A stretch of 64,000 nucleotides of DNA from Andrena cerasifolii (Eukaryota; Arthropoda; Insecta; Hymenoptera; Andrenidae). The notes beneath the pieces are model-generated. The model searched no databases. It saw nothing but the letters and a program-made list of their open reading frames with translations, and was not told the origin of the DNA. The stretch spans positions 1,550,001-1,614,000 of the forward strand of contig NC_135124.1 in the NCBI RefSeq assembly GCF_050908995.1, written 5' to 3'. The translations under genes were made by a program, and so were the position numbers. Numbering within the stretch: position 1 is the stretch's first letter; every line of letters starts with the position of its first letter. This document shows positions 31,761 through 43,150 of this stretch, piece by piece.

Positions 31761-32595
31761 ATCGGAGTACTTTTACACAAGCAATACTGTTCCGTCTTAC
31801 GGAAACAAAGGGGGGCTCAGAGCGAGGCAGAAATTCAGCGACACTTTATTACTAGGCAATTGCTTACCCTCGAAGTCTTGGGGAGCATTTGCTTGCCAGA
31901 TGTCTAATAGGTGGCAATTCGGCATCGTGCTATTTTTTTGGACACTTCGACCGTCCTCGCTCTGGGAAAATCCGTTGATTGCTCTGTCAGCGGGTGGTGT
32001 ACGGTAACTTCAAAACGGTACATACCGTCGACCACCGCTGACTCGCGGGACAATACGATCATAAACCGCGACCCCGGCGAGACGCTCCAGCCGATCAACC
32101 TAGCGAGGTTTGTTAGCCAGATGTCCGGTTTTCCCTCCGCTACGTCACGAAGAAGTAGAGGATTCCTCCTCCATCACCGAAATCGTAGAGGGAAGGTTCC
32201 TCCTCTTCAAGCAAAGCTAAGCCAATCAGGCATTTTGGCGCCTCCCAAAAATCAGATGTCTTGTCCACCTTTGACATCGAAAAGGTGGACAAGACCAGAA
32301 GTCAATAAGCTCGCGAATAGTACGGTTCGGTATTTTTGATGAGGTCAGCATTCGGACACATCAGCACAAGCAGAGCTAAACTTCTCAGATCATCGTTCAG
32401 ATCAGAATCGACACGTAATAATTTAAACAGTCACCCAATATTAATTTGGCGGGTGATACATCGTCCGGCTTATACGCGTACCAACCAGTGAATCGAGCCT
32501 TACAACCTCGAAAGCAAAATTCTATAATTTTCACGCGTGTGCCGTGCGAACAAATACAAATCATAAAAGGGGTAGGCATTTTTTTATCACTATTG
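31760..32595. other. unassigned GC-richer segment between RT and integrase remnants
   Basis: There are frames up to 142 codons on the plus strand (31911-32339), but they contain no motif I recognise. A 15-base inverted pair GTCCACCTTTGACATCG / CGAAAAGGTGGACAAG lies at 32265-32295. It could be a decayed LTR or an unknown insert in the gypsy-group pol gene. Confidence 0.35.
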
Positions 32596-32832
32596 TCGTG
32601 ATGGCATTAACTTTATCTGGGTTTGGCTCTACGCCCTTATCGGATATAACATGATCTAGGTATGCTACCTCTTGTCTCATGAACTCGCATTTTTCTAGCC
32701 GCAACTTTAAATTATTAGTTCCAAGACGTTCGAAAACTGCTCTTAATTTTGTAGAATGTTCCTGGATTGATGACGCGTAAATGACAATGTCGTCAAGATA
32801 AACAAAACCTCATTGAAGACCTTACAAACCCG
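32596..32832 (-). pseudogene. pol: gypsy-group reverse transcriptase, part 2
   Basis: The minus strand encodes FVYLDDIVIYASSIQEH, followed by LRAVFERLGTNNLKLRLEKCEF and AYLDHVISDKGVEPNPDKV. These are the palm (YLDD with both aspartates kept) and thumb/connection blocks of a Ty3/gypsy reverse transcriptase. It joins directly to the part at 33722-34400 once the solo LTR at 32833-33721 is discounted. The expected sequence after the DKVNAI block is absent, which marks another break near 32595. Confidence 0.92.
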
Positions 32833-33721
32833 TGTAACGTTCTGTTGTCGGCAGAGAACTGAATATCGCAGGCCTTGAGAGGAGTGCGGCGTTCCCTCGA
32901 GTGTAGGATAGGTGGGGATTCGTTGGCAATGGAGTTAAGGATTAAAATCGAAGCTTCCAGCTTAACAGTGGCTATTTATTTAATAACACTTGATTATATT
33001 AACAATAATACTTAATATTTCTTACAACTAAGATTATATACGTTTTGTGTTTTTGCGTTTTCTATGTTTTTTTGGTTTCTATGCTAATTTATGCTACGTG
33101 GTTATATACTGGACCGCTACCGTTTCCGGAGCAATCCCGTATACTCTTGGCAATGTCTGCTGTAAGGACGGCCGCTACCCCGAGACCTTGTTTTTACCCA
33201 GTGCCTTGGCTGCTATCGTTTCTGGAGCGATCTCGGTGTCTTTGTGAAAGCGAGGTTCTATAGTTTAAAAATGGACGGTCTAAAGGCGAGCAGGGCGAGC
33301 TGAATCTCACTGGTTGAAACTGAAGCTTCCTCTAGGGCTGAACATTCGTCAACTAGAAGAGCGTATCGTAGCTAGGTTTCGTTCGATTTGAATGAACACC
33401 CGCTGTGCTGCACGCGTCTCCTTTTATACCAGAAAAATGGCGGGCTGGCGCATGCGCAGTGAGTCATTATCTGTTATTTTGCACTTTGCTCACTTATTAC
33501 ATATTATTTTATCTTGCGCTTTTGTCAGTACTTACATTAAAGTATTCCTACTGTTTTTATAATATTTGTTTCGTTAATATTCGCTTGGTTTATAATTTAT
33601 GTGTAAAAATATGTACAATGCGTCTGCGCGGTAATACAGGACGTTTTGTGTGGTAATATAGTACAGTTCTATTTTACCCACAGTCGGTAACGCCGGCTTC
33701 GAGTCCGCGTGGGATGTTACA
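32833..33721 (-). mobile_element. solo LTR (889 bp) in the reverse transcriptase
   Basis: The TSD CCCG lies at 32829-32832 and 33722-33725. Ends are TGTAACGTTC and GGGATGTTACA in plus orientation. On the minus strand GGTATAAAAGGAGACGCG near 33420-33435 is a strong TATA box, which orients the LTR to the minus strand. It splits reverse transcriptase between the SILTG codons and the LDD palm block, so the coding sequence on both sides proves the insertion. It is not similar to the other LTRs in the window. Confidence 0.93.
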
Positions 33722-33725
33722 CCCG

Positions 33726-34398
33726 TAAGAATAGAATTCATCAGCGGTTGGAAGGTCGCAGGAGCGTTCTTGACACCACAACAACAATGGCATTCTTGAG
33801 AATTCATAATGACTTAGAGGCGTTGTAGAAGCTGTCTTTTGTTTATCGGAATCTCGCATCGGAATCTGGTGGAAGCCCGAAGCCAAATTTAGAGTTGTGA
33901 AATATTTTGAATGGCCTAACTCATCTAATATATTTTCCATATTGGGCACAGGATATGCGTCACCGACCGTCACATCATTTAATCGTCTAAAATCAATTAC
34001 GATCCTCCACTTTTGTTCGCCAGATGCGTCTAATTTCTTTGGTACAATCCACAAGGGAGCATGGAGAGCTCCCAATCAGACCATGGAGAGATTGAAGGTC
34101 GTATTATCCCCTGCTTAAGCATTTTATCAAGTTGCTTTGTCACTTCAAGTTTATGACCTCTGGATATCTATATGACTTTGTATAAATAGGTTTCGGATCG
34201 ATTACGTGAATTTTATGTTCGGTGGCATTCGTAGTAGCCAAAATATTATCCGAGAAATGGAATATGTCATTGTATTCCATACAAATTTCTGAAACTGAGG
34301 TTTTCTCGCCTGAATGCAAATGCTCTAACCTTAAATTCTTCCTTGCTAAATATGTCCGGTTTAATTGCGAGATATTCGAATTATCTAATAAGGAGAAT
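33726..34398 (-). pseudogene. pol: gypsy-group reverse transcriptase, part 1
   Basis: Several frames on the minus strand cover the pre-RT spacer (NLRLEHLHSGEKTS, YNDIFHFSDNIL) and fingers/palm blocks: PLWIVPKKLD, WRIVIDFRRLND, VTVGDAYPVPNME and YFTTLNLASGFHQIPM. In motif A the catalytic aspartate is an asparagine (codon near 33888), so the enzyme would be inactive even without the breaks. VKNAPATFQPLMNSILTG follows in another frame up to the solo LTR. Between gag and this region the protease domain is missing. Confidence 0.92.
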
Positions 34399-34402
34399 TT
34401 AA

Positions 34403-36037
34403 CCCTTATATCAATAACCAAAATGTTTACGGATGTTTTATTACCAGGGTACTCGGGTACCCCAACAGTCCCGCTTAAGCAGATCTCGTATTCAGTTATG
34501 ATTTCGTGTTTATACTTTTCTAAAACTCTTCTGTTCTCTCTTTTGTCACACACTAAGCACTATTTTGTTAATTTAAGCGTAAAATGACATGCAACCACAA
34601 AGTAATCTGATGTTGCAGTCGATTATCAGTTGCTTGTGTATGTATATACACTAGTCTCGACTCTTCAAAATCTATCGTTTTGCTTCCACAGTGAACGAAA
34701 TCCTATCTTATAAATATATATAAACACACGTACACTACAAATTAGTAAAATTTGATGGACACTATGAACAAATATCAATTCTTTATATAAAGCAGTCGTG
34801 CGTTACCAAAAAATTATCTGTAGAGTTGTATTCTGAAATGTATTGCATATATGAATGATAGCACTTTTTGTCTAGATCAAGAGTTTGGGGTAGAACAATA
34901 GAAGTGTGACAGAAAGCTGTTCAGTTCGAGCATTTGAAATTTAGGTGTGAATGACGAGTGCGTCACTTAAGACTACCTAAGAATATTGGTTTTCACGTCG
35001 CTGGCCTTAGCAAATCACTTTATATCATGGAAACTAACAATTGTTGATGGAGTATGAAAAAACAAAAAGTATATTCCAACAGATATGCTACCGTGTAAAT
35101 CACGAGAAGAACCCTACTTGGCTTCCACGAAAATGTTAACCTACGTTCCTACGTACCAAAAAAGACAAAAAGCAGTTATATTATTATCCACTGCAATGTT
35201 ATTTCTGTGCCAAAAAGGACACTGGAAATATGTGAGTTTTATAACAAAACAAAATCTGGAGTAGATACAATGAACCAAATGCTAGGAAAATACAGTACAC
35301 ACAGCAGATCAAGTAAATGGCCATTAGGCTTTTTATACAATATGCTGGATGTTGCAGCGCTTCCTGCCTATATCACGTATACGTATGTCAAATAACAGTA
35401 CGTTGAAAAACGCATCCAATAATTGTCGCATATTTCAACGCCAATTAGGGGAAGAATTTTCTTTGCCAAGAATACAAAATCGGTCATCGAATGCCCAAAT
35501 AACACGACATTTATCTACCAGATTAGCAATAGAATAGGTGTTACACGGGTCAACCAAAGGTAACGATACTCCATCTTTCAGTTCTGCACCACGAGATGCA
35601 AGCGGAAGAAAAAAAGTAACAGGATCGTTGAAGTGCCGTCAGAATTGCCTACGACCTATTTGTGATGAGCATACAGAAGCGATAACAATAAATAAATCTA
35701 ATTTACGTAGTAAATAATTAATTTCTATCTAAATAAATAAATAATATGTTAATTAGTAAATAAATAGTCTATGTAACTATTTATATTTCACCTAACTATA
35801 TCATACTTCATATGGTTACTCGGGTACCCCGGTTATAGATCAAGCATATAAACAAGTTTGAAGCCTTTATGCTGAATACGTTTTGAAAAAATCTTTATCT
35901 GGAAAACACATATGAACGTAAAAAGATCCAAATAATGGAGATCAAGAGCCATTTTGAAATATTCTAACGGGAACATAATAAATTTTTAAGGTCAATCTGG
36001 AAATGGGTACCCGGGTATCCCGTTATTGACATAAGGG
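34403..36037 (+). mobile_element. piggyBac element, internally deleted (1635 bp)
   Basis: TTAA at 34399-34402 and 36038-36041 flanks inverted ends CCCTTATATCAATAAC and GTTATTGACATAAGGG. Subterminal GGGTACTCGGGTACC and GGGTACCCGGGTATCC motifs occur near 34447 and 36006, and again at about 35818. The only coding remains are the C-terminal third of a piggyBac transposase. The element interrupts the gypsy-group gag-pol region. It is the one place in the window where a TTAA element still carries piggyBac protein sequence. Confidence 0.95.
34975..35690 (+). pseudogene. piggyBac transposase, C-terminal remnant
   Basis: In shifting frames the plus strand gives KKNKKYIPTDMLPCK, YVPTYQKRQKAVILLST and EICEFYNKTKSGVDTMNQM. 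The GVD carries the third catalytic aspartate. Next come YSTHSRSSKWPLGFLYNML and DVAALPAYITY, then the cysteine-rich C-terminal finger CRQNCLRPICDEH at about 35630-35670. Full-length piggyBac transposases are near 600 residues. Only about 200 are represented here, with at least three frame changes, so it cannot catalyse its own movement. Confidence 0.92.
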
Positions 36038-36041
36038 TTAA

Positions 36042-37070
36042 ATGAACGGCAGCATTTTCTGTGCGAGAAGAACTTTGATTTGAGAATTGCTCCCTTCGAC
36101 TATTATTAAACTGTCTCTTCCTACACTTAGTGATCAGGTGACCTTGCTTTTCACAATAATTACAGAATTTGGACTGATTGACATGCTGATTCGGACTCGC
36201 ATGATTTTGACTCTGATACTGATTTTGTGTATGGGGTTGATGGGAATCGGTCGGATATTGTCGATGCGGATTGTGGTAATTATTCCGATTCTGATTAGGA
36301 GTTTGAACACGATGAACAACCCTATTAAGATTGGGACCAGCTGATTTTAATCTACATTGAGAAGTTTCATGATATTTTTCCACAGATTTTACAAGATCTT
36401 TGCTTACAATTAGTGTACTTATGCATGTTTAAAGCACGTGCGTCCGAAACAGCGGCAGAATACGCAGAATTTAAATTATCGAAATCCTTTCATCTCAGCA
36501 TTTGGGAAATTTGCGGACTACTATGATAAATAAATTGATTATATGTTGCTTCATCTACAGATCTTTTCTTACCGTGTATTTCTAAGGGATCACTTGTATA
36601 TTGCTGTATTGCACTGAATGCCCTTGAGGGCAAGGTCAGCAATCTTTAATAAAATGCATCGATACCTTCGGAAGGAAGCAGCCTACAATTATTTAATTCT
36701 TCCATTATCTGGCAATAATGTTTCTTATCTTGATACAACCTCTTAAGCTGATCTCTTAATTCTGCCCAATTATGAAAATTCTGAAGAGCGAGTTGCTCCT
36801 TAGCATTACCAGAGATTTTTGAAAGAATAAAATACAATAACGGAGTTTTCTGTCTTTCTGAGGCAAGTTCACTTGCGTTATTGCAGTTGGCTAAAAACTA
36901 CCCGAGCTCAAATCTATTACTAGTGAATTCTTTAGGAATAAAATTACATAGAAACTGTATCGGAAAATCGGACGTGGTATTAGATGGATCCGTAGTATTG
37001 GATGGACCTGGGGAATTCGATGAATTTGTCAAATTAGATGGAGCTGTTGAAATATCTGGTGATGTTGGAT
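36042..37070 (-). pseudogene. gag: gypsy-group gag remnant
   Basis: Reading on the minus strand, an N-terminal low-complexity part (VDPTSPDISTAPSN, about 37070-36960) is followed by capsid-like sequence (FILSKISGNAKEQLALQNF, NWAELRDQLKRLYQDKKHY, about 36840-36646). A Gln/Asn/His-rich linker leads to one zinc knuckle, CNYCEKQGHLITKC (about 36160-36120). This matches gag of 17.6/gypsy-type elements. Frameshifts occur near 36880 and 36640. The distal end is cut by the piggyBac element. Confidence 0.85.
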
Positions 37071-37308
37071 CAACCATTGTAATAGGATGCTGAGTAACAA
37101 AGGCGATTGACAAGCAACGAAATTCGAAAATGTACCACACAAACCTCTACCAGTGAAGTGGGCGTGCCAATAATTGACTTCCTCTGCTGTAGTGGATATA
37201 TGGATATAGACTTTCGGAGTTGACACGATTATCTTCTCTCACAAAGGATAAAATCCACAGCCGAAGAACACTTTATACAAAGTTTTACTATCCGTTCACC
37301 GTTGACTG

Positions 37309-37330
37309 GTCCTACCAACTGCGCCAAATT
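37309..37330 (-). promoter_or_regulatory. tRNA-Ser-type primer binding site
   Basis: On the minus strand TTTGGCGCAGTTGGTAGG lies just inside the 5' LTR. It complements the 3' end of serine tRNAs, as known for 17.6/297-type gypsy elements. This fixes the element's orientation and the LTR border. Confidence 0.82.
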
Positions 37331-37332
37331 TG

Positions 37333-37825
37333 TGTCGTGAACCCGGGGAGGAACAAATTCGAACACTTGTATAAAACAAAACACGTCTATATTAAACAGC
37401 GTATTGGAGGTAACTTGAGCGTTACAAAGTATCAGAGCTTTCTGACTTTCGTTCGCGAGTTTCGAAAAGAACGTCACTTAACAGGATAATGCTATTGCTG
37501 GTTGCTATTGCGAATGTGAGGAAATAGGAACTGGGATTGGTTATTGCGAGGGTAGAAATGGCGTTACTGGGATTGGTTATTACGGGGGTAGAAGTGGCGT
37601 TACTGGAGAAAGATACTCCATATTTGAAGCGATTTCGTTTGGAAGAAGGGCCTTGAGGCCCACGACCTAATCCGCTTGTTTACGGCTAAGACACGTACGC
37701 CTGAAAAGGTCTAAGGGTCCAAGTGAGTGACGATGACCAGACATGGTGTAAGGCAAAGTGGCTAACGGTCGAAATGGGCGACAATGTCCAGATGTACACG
37801 TTGTGAAGGCTCATAGTATCTAACA
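37333..37825 (-). mobile_element. gypsy-group 5' LTR (about 493 bp)
   Basis: It is bordered on the left by the primer site and on the right by CTAACA, giving TG...CA ends. It aligns with 17835-18220 over its U3 part. A 36-base unit (ACTGGGATTGGTTATTGCG..) is tandemly duplicated at about 37531-37604 but single in the other copy. No TSD could be matched to the left side, as expected if the distal LTR is truncated. Confidence 0.75.
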
Positions 37826-37896
37826 TTATGCTATAAAATATACAGAAAAAAAATAGCACAGCTTAGCTTAGCTTTTGGAGGAAACGGTTCAGTATA

Positions 37897-38000
37897 CAGG
37901 ATGTCCGCGGGAAGACTGATCAGCTGGATACCTCTTAACGTATTAGAGAAAAAAAAATTATATAGAATTGCATGAAAGGGTATAGCCGAATAAGGTGTTC
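37897..38000 (+). repeat. CAGGATGTCCGCGGG repeat end
   Basis: It follows TATA (37893-37896). The first 100 bases (GCGGGAAGACTGATCAGCTGG) are like the left end of the element at 23362. The remainder, up to about 38430, is AT-rich and not alignable. It is a truncated family member. Confidence 0.65.
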
Positions 38001-39990
38001 AAAATTGCCCCAGAGCCAAATTCGAGTTGCGATGGGTCATTCGATAGCTTATCAAAAAAGAACTATTTTTGGCAATTTTCAAGTTGATATCTTGATCTGG
38101 GGGGTAGTAAAGGGCAAAAATTGAAAAACATGTTTTTTCTCAATTTCTGCTATCCTATTGCATGAAAAATTTTGAAAAAAATCAGAGATATAGCAGTTAT
38201 CCAGGCACATGTTACAGAATTTTTTCAGATTTTTAAATTGAAAATTCACGTTATGAAAAATGATAAACTGAAAAAAATGCGGAAAAATGCCGATTTCGTA
38301 TTCACGCAATCTTGGCACCACTTTTATATTTTTACGGTAAGTACATATTACTATTACTATTATCTTGGATTTTTTCAGATTTTTTGATTTGGTGCGCCGT
38401 AGTTAGAAAAATCAAAAACTGATTCTCGCGGCGTTTTTAACGTGTCAGAGCAACTTGTGCGTCGAACTTTTGTACATTTTTCATAAAATAAGTCTTTCGT
38501 GTGATGTTCAATGTCTTAGCATGCCGCGAAACAGTATATGAATTAAAGAAAAGTAAATAAATCCAGTCAATGAGAAGTGTGACTTGGACCATATATTCAG
38601 AATCACTTAGTGTATTTTCAAGAACGTCGGTAGCGCAACGGTAAGATGCCAGCGCAATAGATCGCGGGTAACTTCTTGAACATAGGTTCACGTCCCCTTG
38701 CCCGATTTACATTTTTTTTGCATTATATATATTTTCTCCAATTCCTAACTATATAGTAGCGATGAATAGTTATTTACGAGTGTTTCAAACATATTTATAA
38801 AATATTTTAACCTGAGATATACGTAAAACTCTGATTTTGGAGCGATACTTAGCAGCATCGTTTCTCTTGTCACGTCCTCTGTTAATTACGGTATTGTAAA
38901 CATTTCCTACGCTACATTAATATGTGCAACTAGTTTTTACTCCTTTTACCTACAATATTTATAGATGGATTGCAGTTGGAATACGTTTGTTGTTTTGCTG
39001 CTGTTCTTCCTTCTCTTTCAAATCATACGATTCACTCTTTTTTAAAACCATTTGAATGTTAGAATTTCTACCATGACTTCAGTGTACAACGGGAAAGTAC
39101 ATAATCACCATGTTCTATCAAGTATAATTATCGGGCCGTATGAAGATCATTTTACGATCGAAGATAATAAAAACTTGGTAGAGACTAATTTAAACGAATC
39201 AATGTCAATTGTGGATTAAGAGAGATGCGGATTTTTTTCTTATACAACGACCCGCTAATTACTTATAATTCAAGCTGAAAATCTAAGCACTGAATTGATT
39301 TGTATGCAGTTGGAATTAGTAAAGTTGATTTCACAATCTTTGCACCTGAACTTTTTTAATTTTTTCGAGAATTAAAGGGAATTAGCTTTTTTCATACATG
39401 AGTCATGTTTATGGGGGCGGGGGGATTTCATCATTTTTTTCTTACATACACCTAAATCTAACATAGAACTACAAATAATAATCTTTTTTGTCCTCGACTT
39501 TTTCATGTATTCTGGGGGATAGGGCAGAGGAGTGACATTATAAGATTTCTGGAAAAAGGTTTTCGTCTGTTGATTCTGCTTTCGAAAGGCGACATCTTCT
39601 GACGTCAAGTGGAGAAGTAAAACGAGAATGGTGACATCTACTGGCGTCAAATACTAGCGCTACGCGAAGTCTGACTGCCTCGTAAAAAAAGTATCATTTT
39701 GATAACTATTAATTCAAAATAATTATTTTATCTTTTAGAAAAACAGCTTGAAACATTAAGTAAAACGACAAATGGGTTAAAAAAAAATTATTCGCTGGGT
39801 CATGTTAAAACACCGGAAATATGTCTAAGATAAGATAATGAGGCCAAAATAGCTGCGGAGTCGTACCCATTTTGCTAGTATTCGTGTATAGAGATATGCT
39901 CGCTCATAAGGGGAATTAGCTTCCAGACGCAACCGCGTCTGTTGATATCTCTAAGGACTACAACATACCCTAGTTTAGCAAAGCCGAAAT
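38001..39990. other. AT-rich region with one tRNA-like stretch
   Basis: At 38628-38690 the plus strand reads GGTAGCGCAACGGTAAGATG and later AGGTTCACGTCCCC, which resemble pol III A and B boxes at roughly tRNA spacing. The cloverleaf is not convincing, so it is more likely a SINE-head relic than a tRNA. Nothing else was recognised. The frame at 39372-39650 has no motif. Confidence 0.4.
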
Positions 39991-40029
39991 GTTACTTTAG
40001 AAAGTGACCCATTCCGTGTGGAATGCCCC

Positions 40030-41215
40030 TAAAAGGGGTTTTACAAAATTATTGTTCCTTCTCGAGAAAGAATTCTCAAGAATTTCTCGAGAAATTTTAT
40101 AAATGCTTATTTCTTAATTCTCAAGAAATACTATTTTTCTCGAGAAACTTAAGTTTACGAAAATTATTATAAATCTCATTTATTTTCGGAATTGAATTTT
40201 CACTTAGTTCAAATTGTATATTACTAGTTAATCGCGAACGTATAAACACATCTACAATTCATAATAAATCTTATTAGTAGCATTAGAACTTATATGAATT
40301 ACAATAGAAAATCTTAATAGAGAAGATTCGACATTATTGACTGGTGAAGGTGCTCTTAAATTCTTATTTAACCATTTAGAAAAATGGTATACCTACTGAA
40401 TTCAGTAATGAGTTTCTTGTGGCTATTAAAGAAGAAATATCGAAAAGAAGAGACAAAACTATTGTATCCCTTATAAAATTGTTGCATAGGTAAAGGAGAA
40501 TCTTCTCAAAAAGATTCAAAACACGCGTTTGTCATTTAATATCCACGACAGATATGTATATAACAGCAAAACAATTTTTAAGTAGCTAGACTTTTCGGAA
40601 AATATAACAGTAACCATGATTCTACTTAAAATACTGAAAAATTTACGGGTCCTCAAAATGAAGAATTACCATTAAGAAAACAATAAGAGATAGCAATCGC
40701 AGAGAGCCTCCAAGACATTAGTATCAACCAAGAACACGATAAATTCCGGACTTTAACAAAGGAATTTCATATTTTTGAGTCCACTGGAAGAACACCCAAT
40801 TTACCATAACTTTTGGATCTCCTACATAGGATCAAGTCAACATCCACTCAAATCGAAAGAAACTTTTCTACAGCTACAGATTTTATCACAAAAAAAGAAA
40901 CAGATTAAGAAACTATTTTAAAATAAAAAAGTAATGTTTTGCTTTGCACAAATTTTGTATTAAATAAATAAATATATCAATTATGTTTAATATCTGTTTT
41001 TACATTTATACAAGGTTTGTGCAAATTAGACAGGAATGAACAATTAGTTAAAGGTTTCTTGTGTTTTTAATATATATTATCAAAATTATTCCCAAATATA
41101 AATTTTGTAATATTTTTTTCATTTTCTGGACAATTCTCGAGAATTTTCAAGAAGTATGATCTGATTTCTGATTTCTCGAGAAACAACAAATATCGAGAAA
41201 TCAGAAACACTAATA
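40030..41215 (+). mobile_element. hAT-type transposon remnant
   Basis: Both ends are rich in TTTCTCGAGAAA-type motifs (40060-40145 and 41145-41205) in inverted arrangement. Between them lie broken frames of a hAT transposase. No 8-base TSD could be confirmed (TACAAAAT against ATAATAAT), so the ends are approximate. Confidence 0.65.
40345..40915 (+). pseudogene. hAT transposase C-terminal remnant
   Basis: Fragments in several frames read LKFLFNHLEKWYTY, NEFLVAIKEEISKRRDKT and, at about 40780-40905, FHIFESTGRTPNLP and LLHRIKSTSTQIERNFSTAT. The last is the hAT dimerisation block (usual pattern: Ser/Thr-Ser-x-x-x-E-R-x-F-S). It ends DFITKKETD. Everything upstream of the C-terminal third is gone or unrecognisable. 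Confidence 0.8.
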
Positions 41216-41219
41216 ATAA

Positions 41220-41900
41220 TCACACTAATTACAACTGTTTAAAATATTTGAAAATTTGACAATAAAGGTGATGGTCTCAAACTTATGACCGGCAACGTAT
41301 ACGAAGTCAAAACAATAAAACTACATCCTGTGCGTACGTAATGCCTATTAACCGTTTAATGACTTAAGTACTGAGATGAAATTTCAGATCTTCGACCGTT
41401 GAAATTAGGGTCTAATCTCGGTGGTTGGAAGGATTCTTACCATGTTACATTGACAATGAGGTTGTGTTACTTGCATAAGTGTAGAATACTCTGATGTTCA
41501 GAAGATTACTAAATCGCACGAATTTAAAAATTTGAGAACGGTATGGAGAAATGAAAGTAAGAACCAAAAAATATTCCTACTTTATATTATCTCCGATAAT
41601 TTTTTACGAAATAATTATGATAAAGCTCGTGTCACTTACTTTTTCCCACGCATCACGCGACAATACTTACGGTGCTACTTCAAACTGCAGGTCGAAATGC
41701 TCTCAAAATGTTTAACTCTGAAATTGTTATAAATGGAAAGGTACTCGTATCATAGAATACGCAGGACATTTGAAATAAACAGTAAATAAATAACATGCAT
41801 AAATTAAAATCAATTATTTCTCAAACGGTGATAATTATACAACTTCATTGTTTCGTAACAATTGCATTATACATTTGTGTAACAAGTTGAACGCAAATTT
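41220..41900. other. spacer, nothing recognised
   Basis: AT-rich, with no assignable frame, repeat or boundary. Confidence 0.4.
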
Positions 41901-41917
41901 GTAACATGTATGTACTG

Positions 41918-42553
41918 TGACGTCCATTTATTGACGAGCAATTTCCCAACTGAGGTAAATGTGCCAATGGTTGGACGTTTAAGGCGAATATTGCGTTACT
42001 ACGACTTTTTATAACTAAAAATAAAATAATTTGAACTAAATGTTTATCCAATCGTTGGACCCAGTCTTCTTCTTTCAGAAAATGTAGTATAGAGTATCAT
42101 TTATATAAAGAAAAATATTAAAAATTATAATTTATACAAGCGTTCACTTGACCCAGTGATTGGGCAGAATTTACGGCATGTCTCAGTGATGGGACTTAGC
42201 TGTTCCAGTGTTTGGACATAAAATAAAATTGAATAAAAATTGTTTACATAACGATAATTGACATTTCTTTATATTGCGGAATTGTATTATGTTTGAAAAC
42301 AAAAATAAAAACAACAAACTGTACAAATAAAACCTCATTATAATTTTATAACCTCAAATATTTAGGCGTATTAAAAATAAATAAAAAAGATTAAATTAAA
42401 GAAGTTTATTAATATTTAATTGCTTCAAACTACTTGCAGCAACCCAGTAACACTGGCATAATGGTATTGATTCCAAATTAACTCGCGTCCAAACAGTGGG
42501 CCACGTCTCCAAATACGGTGCTCCAGTCATTGGACAAAGCGTCCAATGACTAG
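41918..42553. repeat. dispersed palindromic motif TCCARTSNTTGGAC
   Basis: Degenerate near-palindromes recur: CCAATGGTTGGAC (41964), TCCAATCGTTGGAC (42047), ACCCAGTGATTGGGC (42151), TCTCAGTGATGGGAC (42181), TTCCAGTGTTTGGAC (42203), CGTCCAAACAGTGGG (42486), CTCCAGTCATTGGAC (42521) and GTCCAATGACTAG (42541). Two more lie at 44145 and 44163. They sit in both orientations in AT-rich DNA with no frame. Such clusters often serve as transposase-binding subterminal repeats, but that is inference. Confidence 0.6.
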
Positions 42554-42889
42554 CCCAACGGCGATCTCATGTACTAGTGCATGGACACGGTAGTTTTTAA
42601 TTCTACAAAAGAAAAATCATTTAAAAACACATGGCTATCAATTAAACGGACTTTAATAAGTCTAAAAAACCTTTACTTAGTATAAAAGCACGCTCAACAT
42701 AGTATTTATGAACTTAAGAAAGACGCTCTCAATCTTATTCGAACACTCAGTAAGGCTTGTCATGATACATTAAGTTTGTGATTGCTACACAATAATATTT
42801 CTTTTTCCATTAATACATCATGGTCCCGGACTATTTTCATGATTTTTAGTATAAAAAATAAACAGGGATAATTCCCAGTCAGCCACGTC

Positions 42890-43150
42890 CGTTTTGCAGA
42901 TTTTGCGCAACGCCTGAGTACAAATGTTTGTGACAGAAAGACTACAGATTTGATACAGAATTTGTTATATTCGTTGATGAAAGCAGACTGACAGCAGAAA
43001 GACAACAGATTGTGCTGCCTTACCCTGCCAGCAGATCGGCGGCAGGATCTGCTGATATAATTTAATGGCAGAAATCGATCAGATTCTGTGCGAAGCGATA
43101 TGGGGGCAGATAGGCAGCAGGAATTGAGCAGATTCTGCTGACATAGCCTG
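42890..43150. repeat. CAGCAGATTCTGCTG-type repeat cluster
   Basis: Variants of GCAGATTCTGCTGA / GCAGCAGGAATTGAGCAG recur five or six times (GCAGATCGGCGGCAGGATCTG, AGCAGATTCTGCTGACA). A second small cluster is at 44015-44070 (CGAATCTGCTGCCAATCTGC). They are not in a reading frame. They may be internal repeats of one element spanning 42.9-44.1 kb. Confidence 0.5.

Noticed and set aside
31911..32339. 142-codon plus-strand frame as a possible host exon
   Set aside because: It shows no recognisable domain and lies between fragments of a retroelement pol gene. A decayed repeat is more likely.
42890..43150. CRISPR-like array from regularly recurring CTGCTG words
   Set aside because: The words are degenerate, irregularly spaced and without unique spacers, and the genome is eukaryotic.
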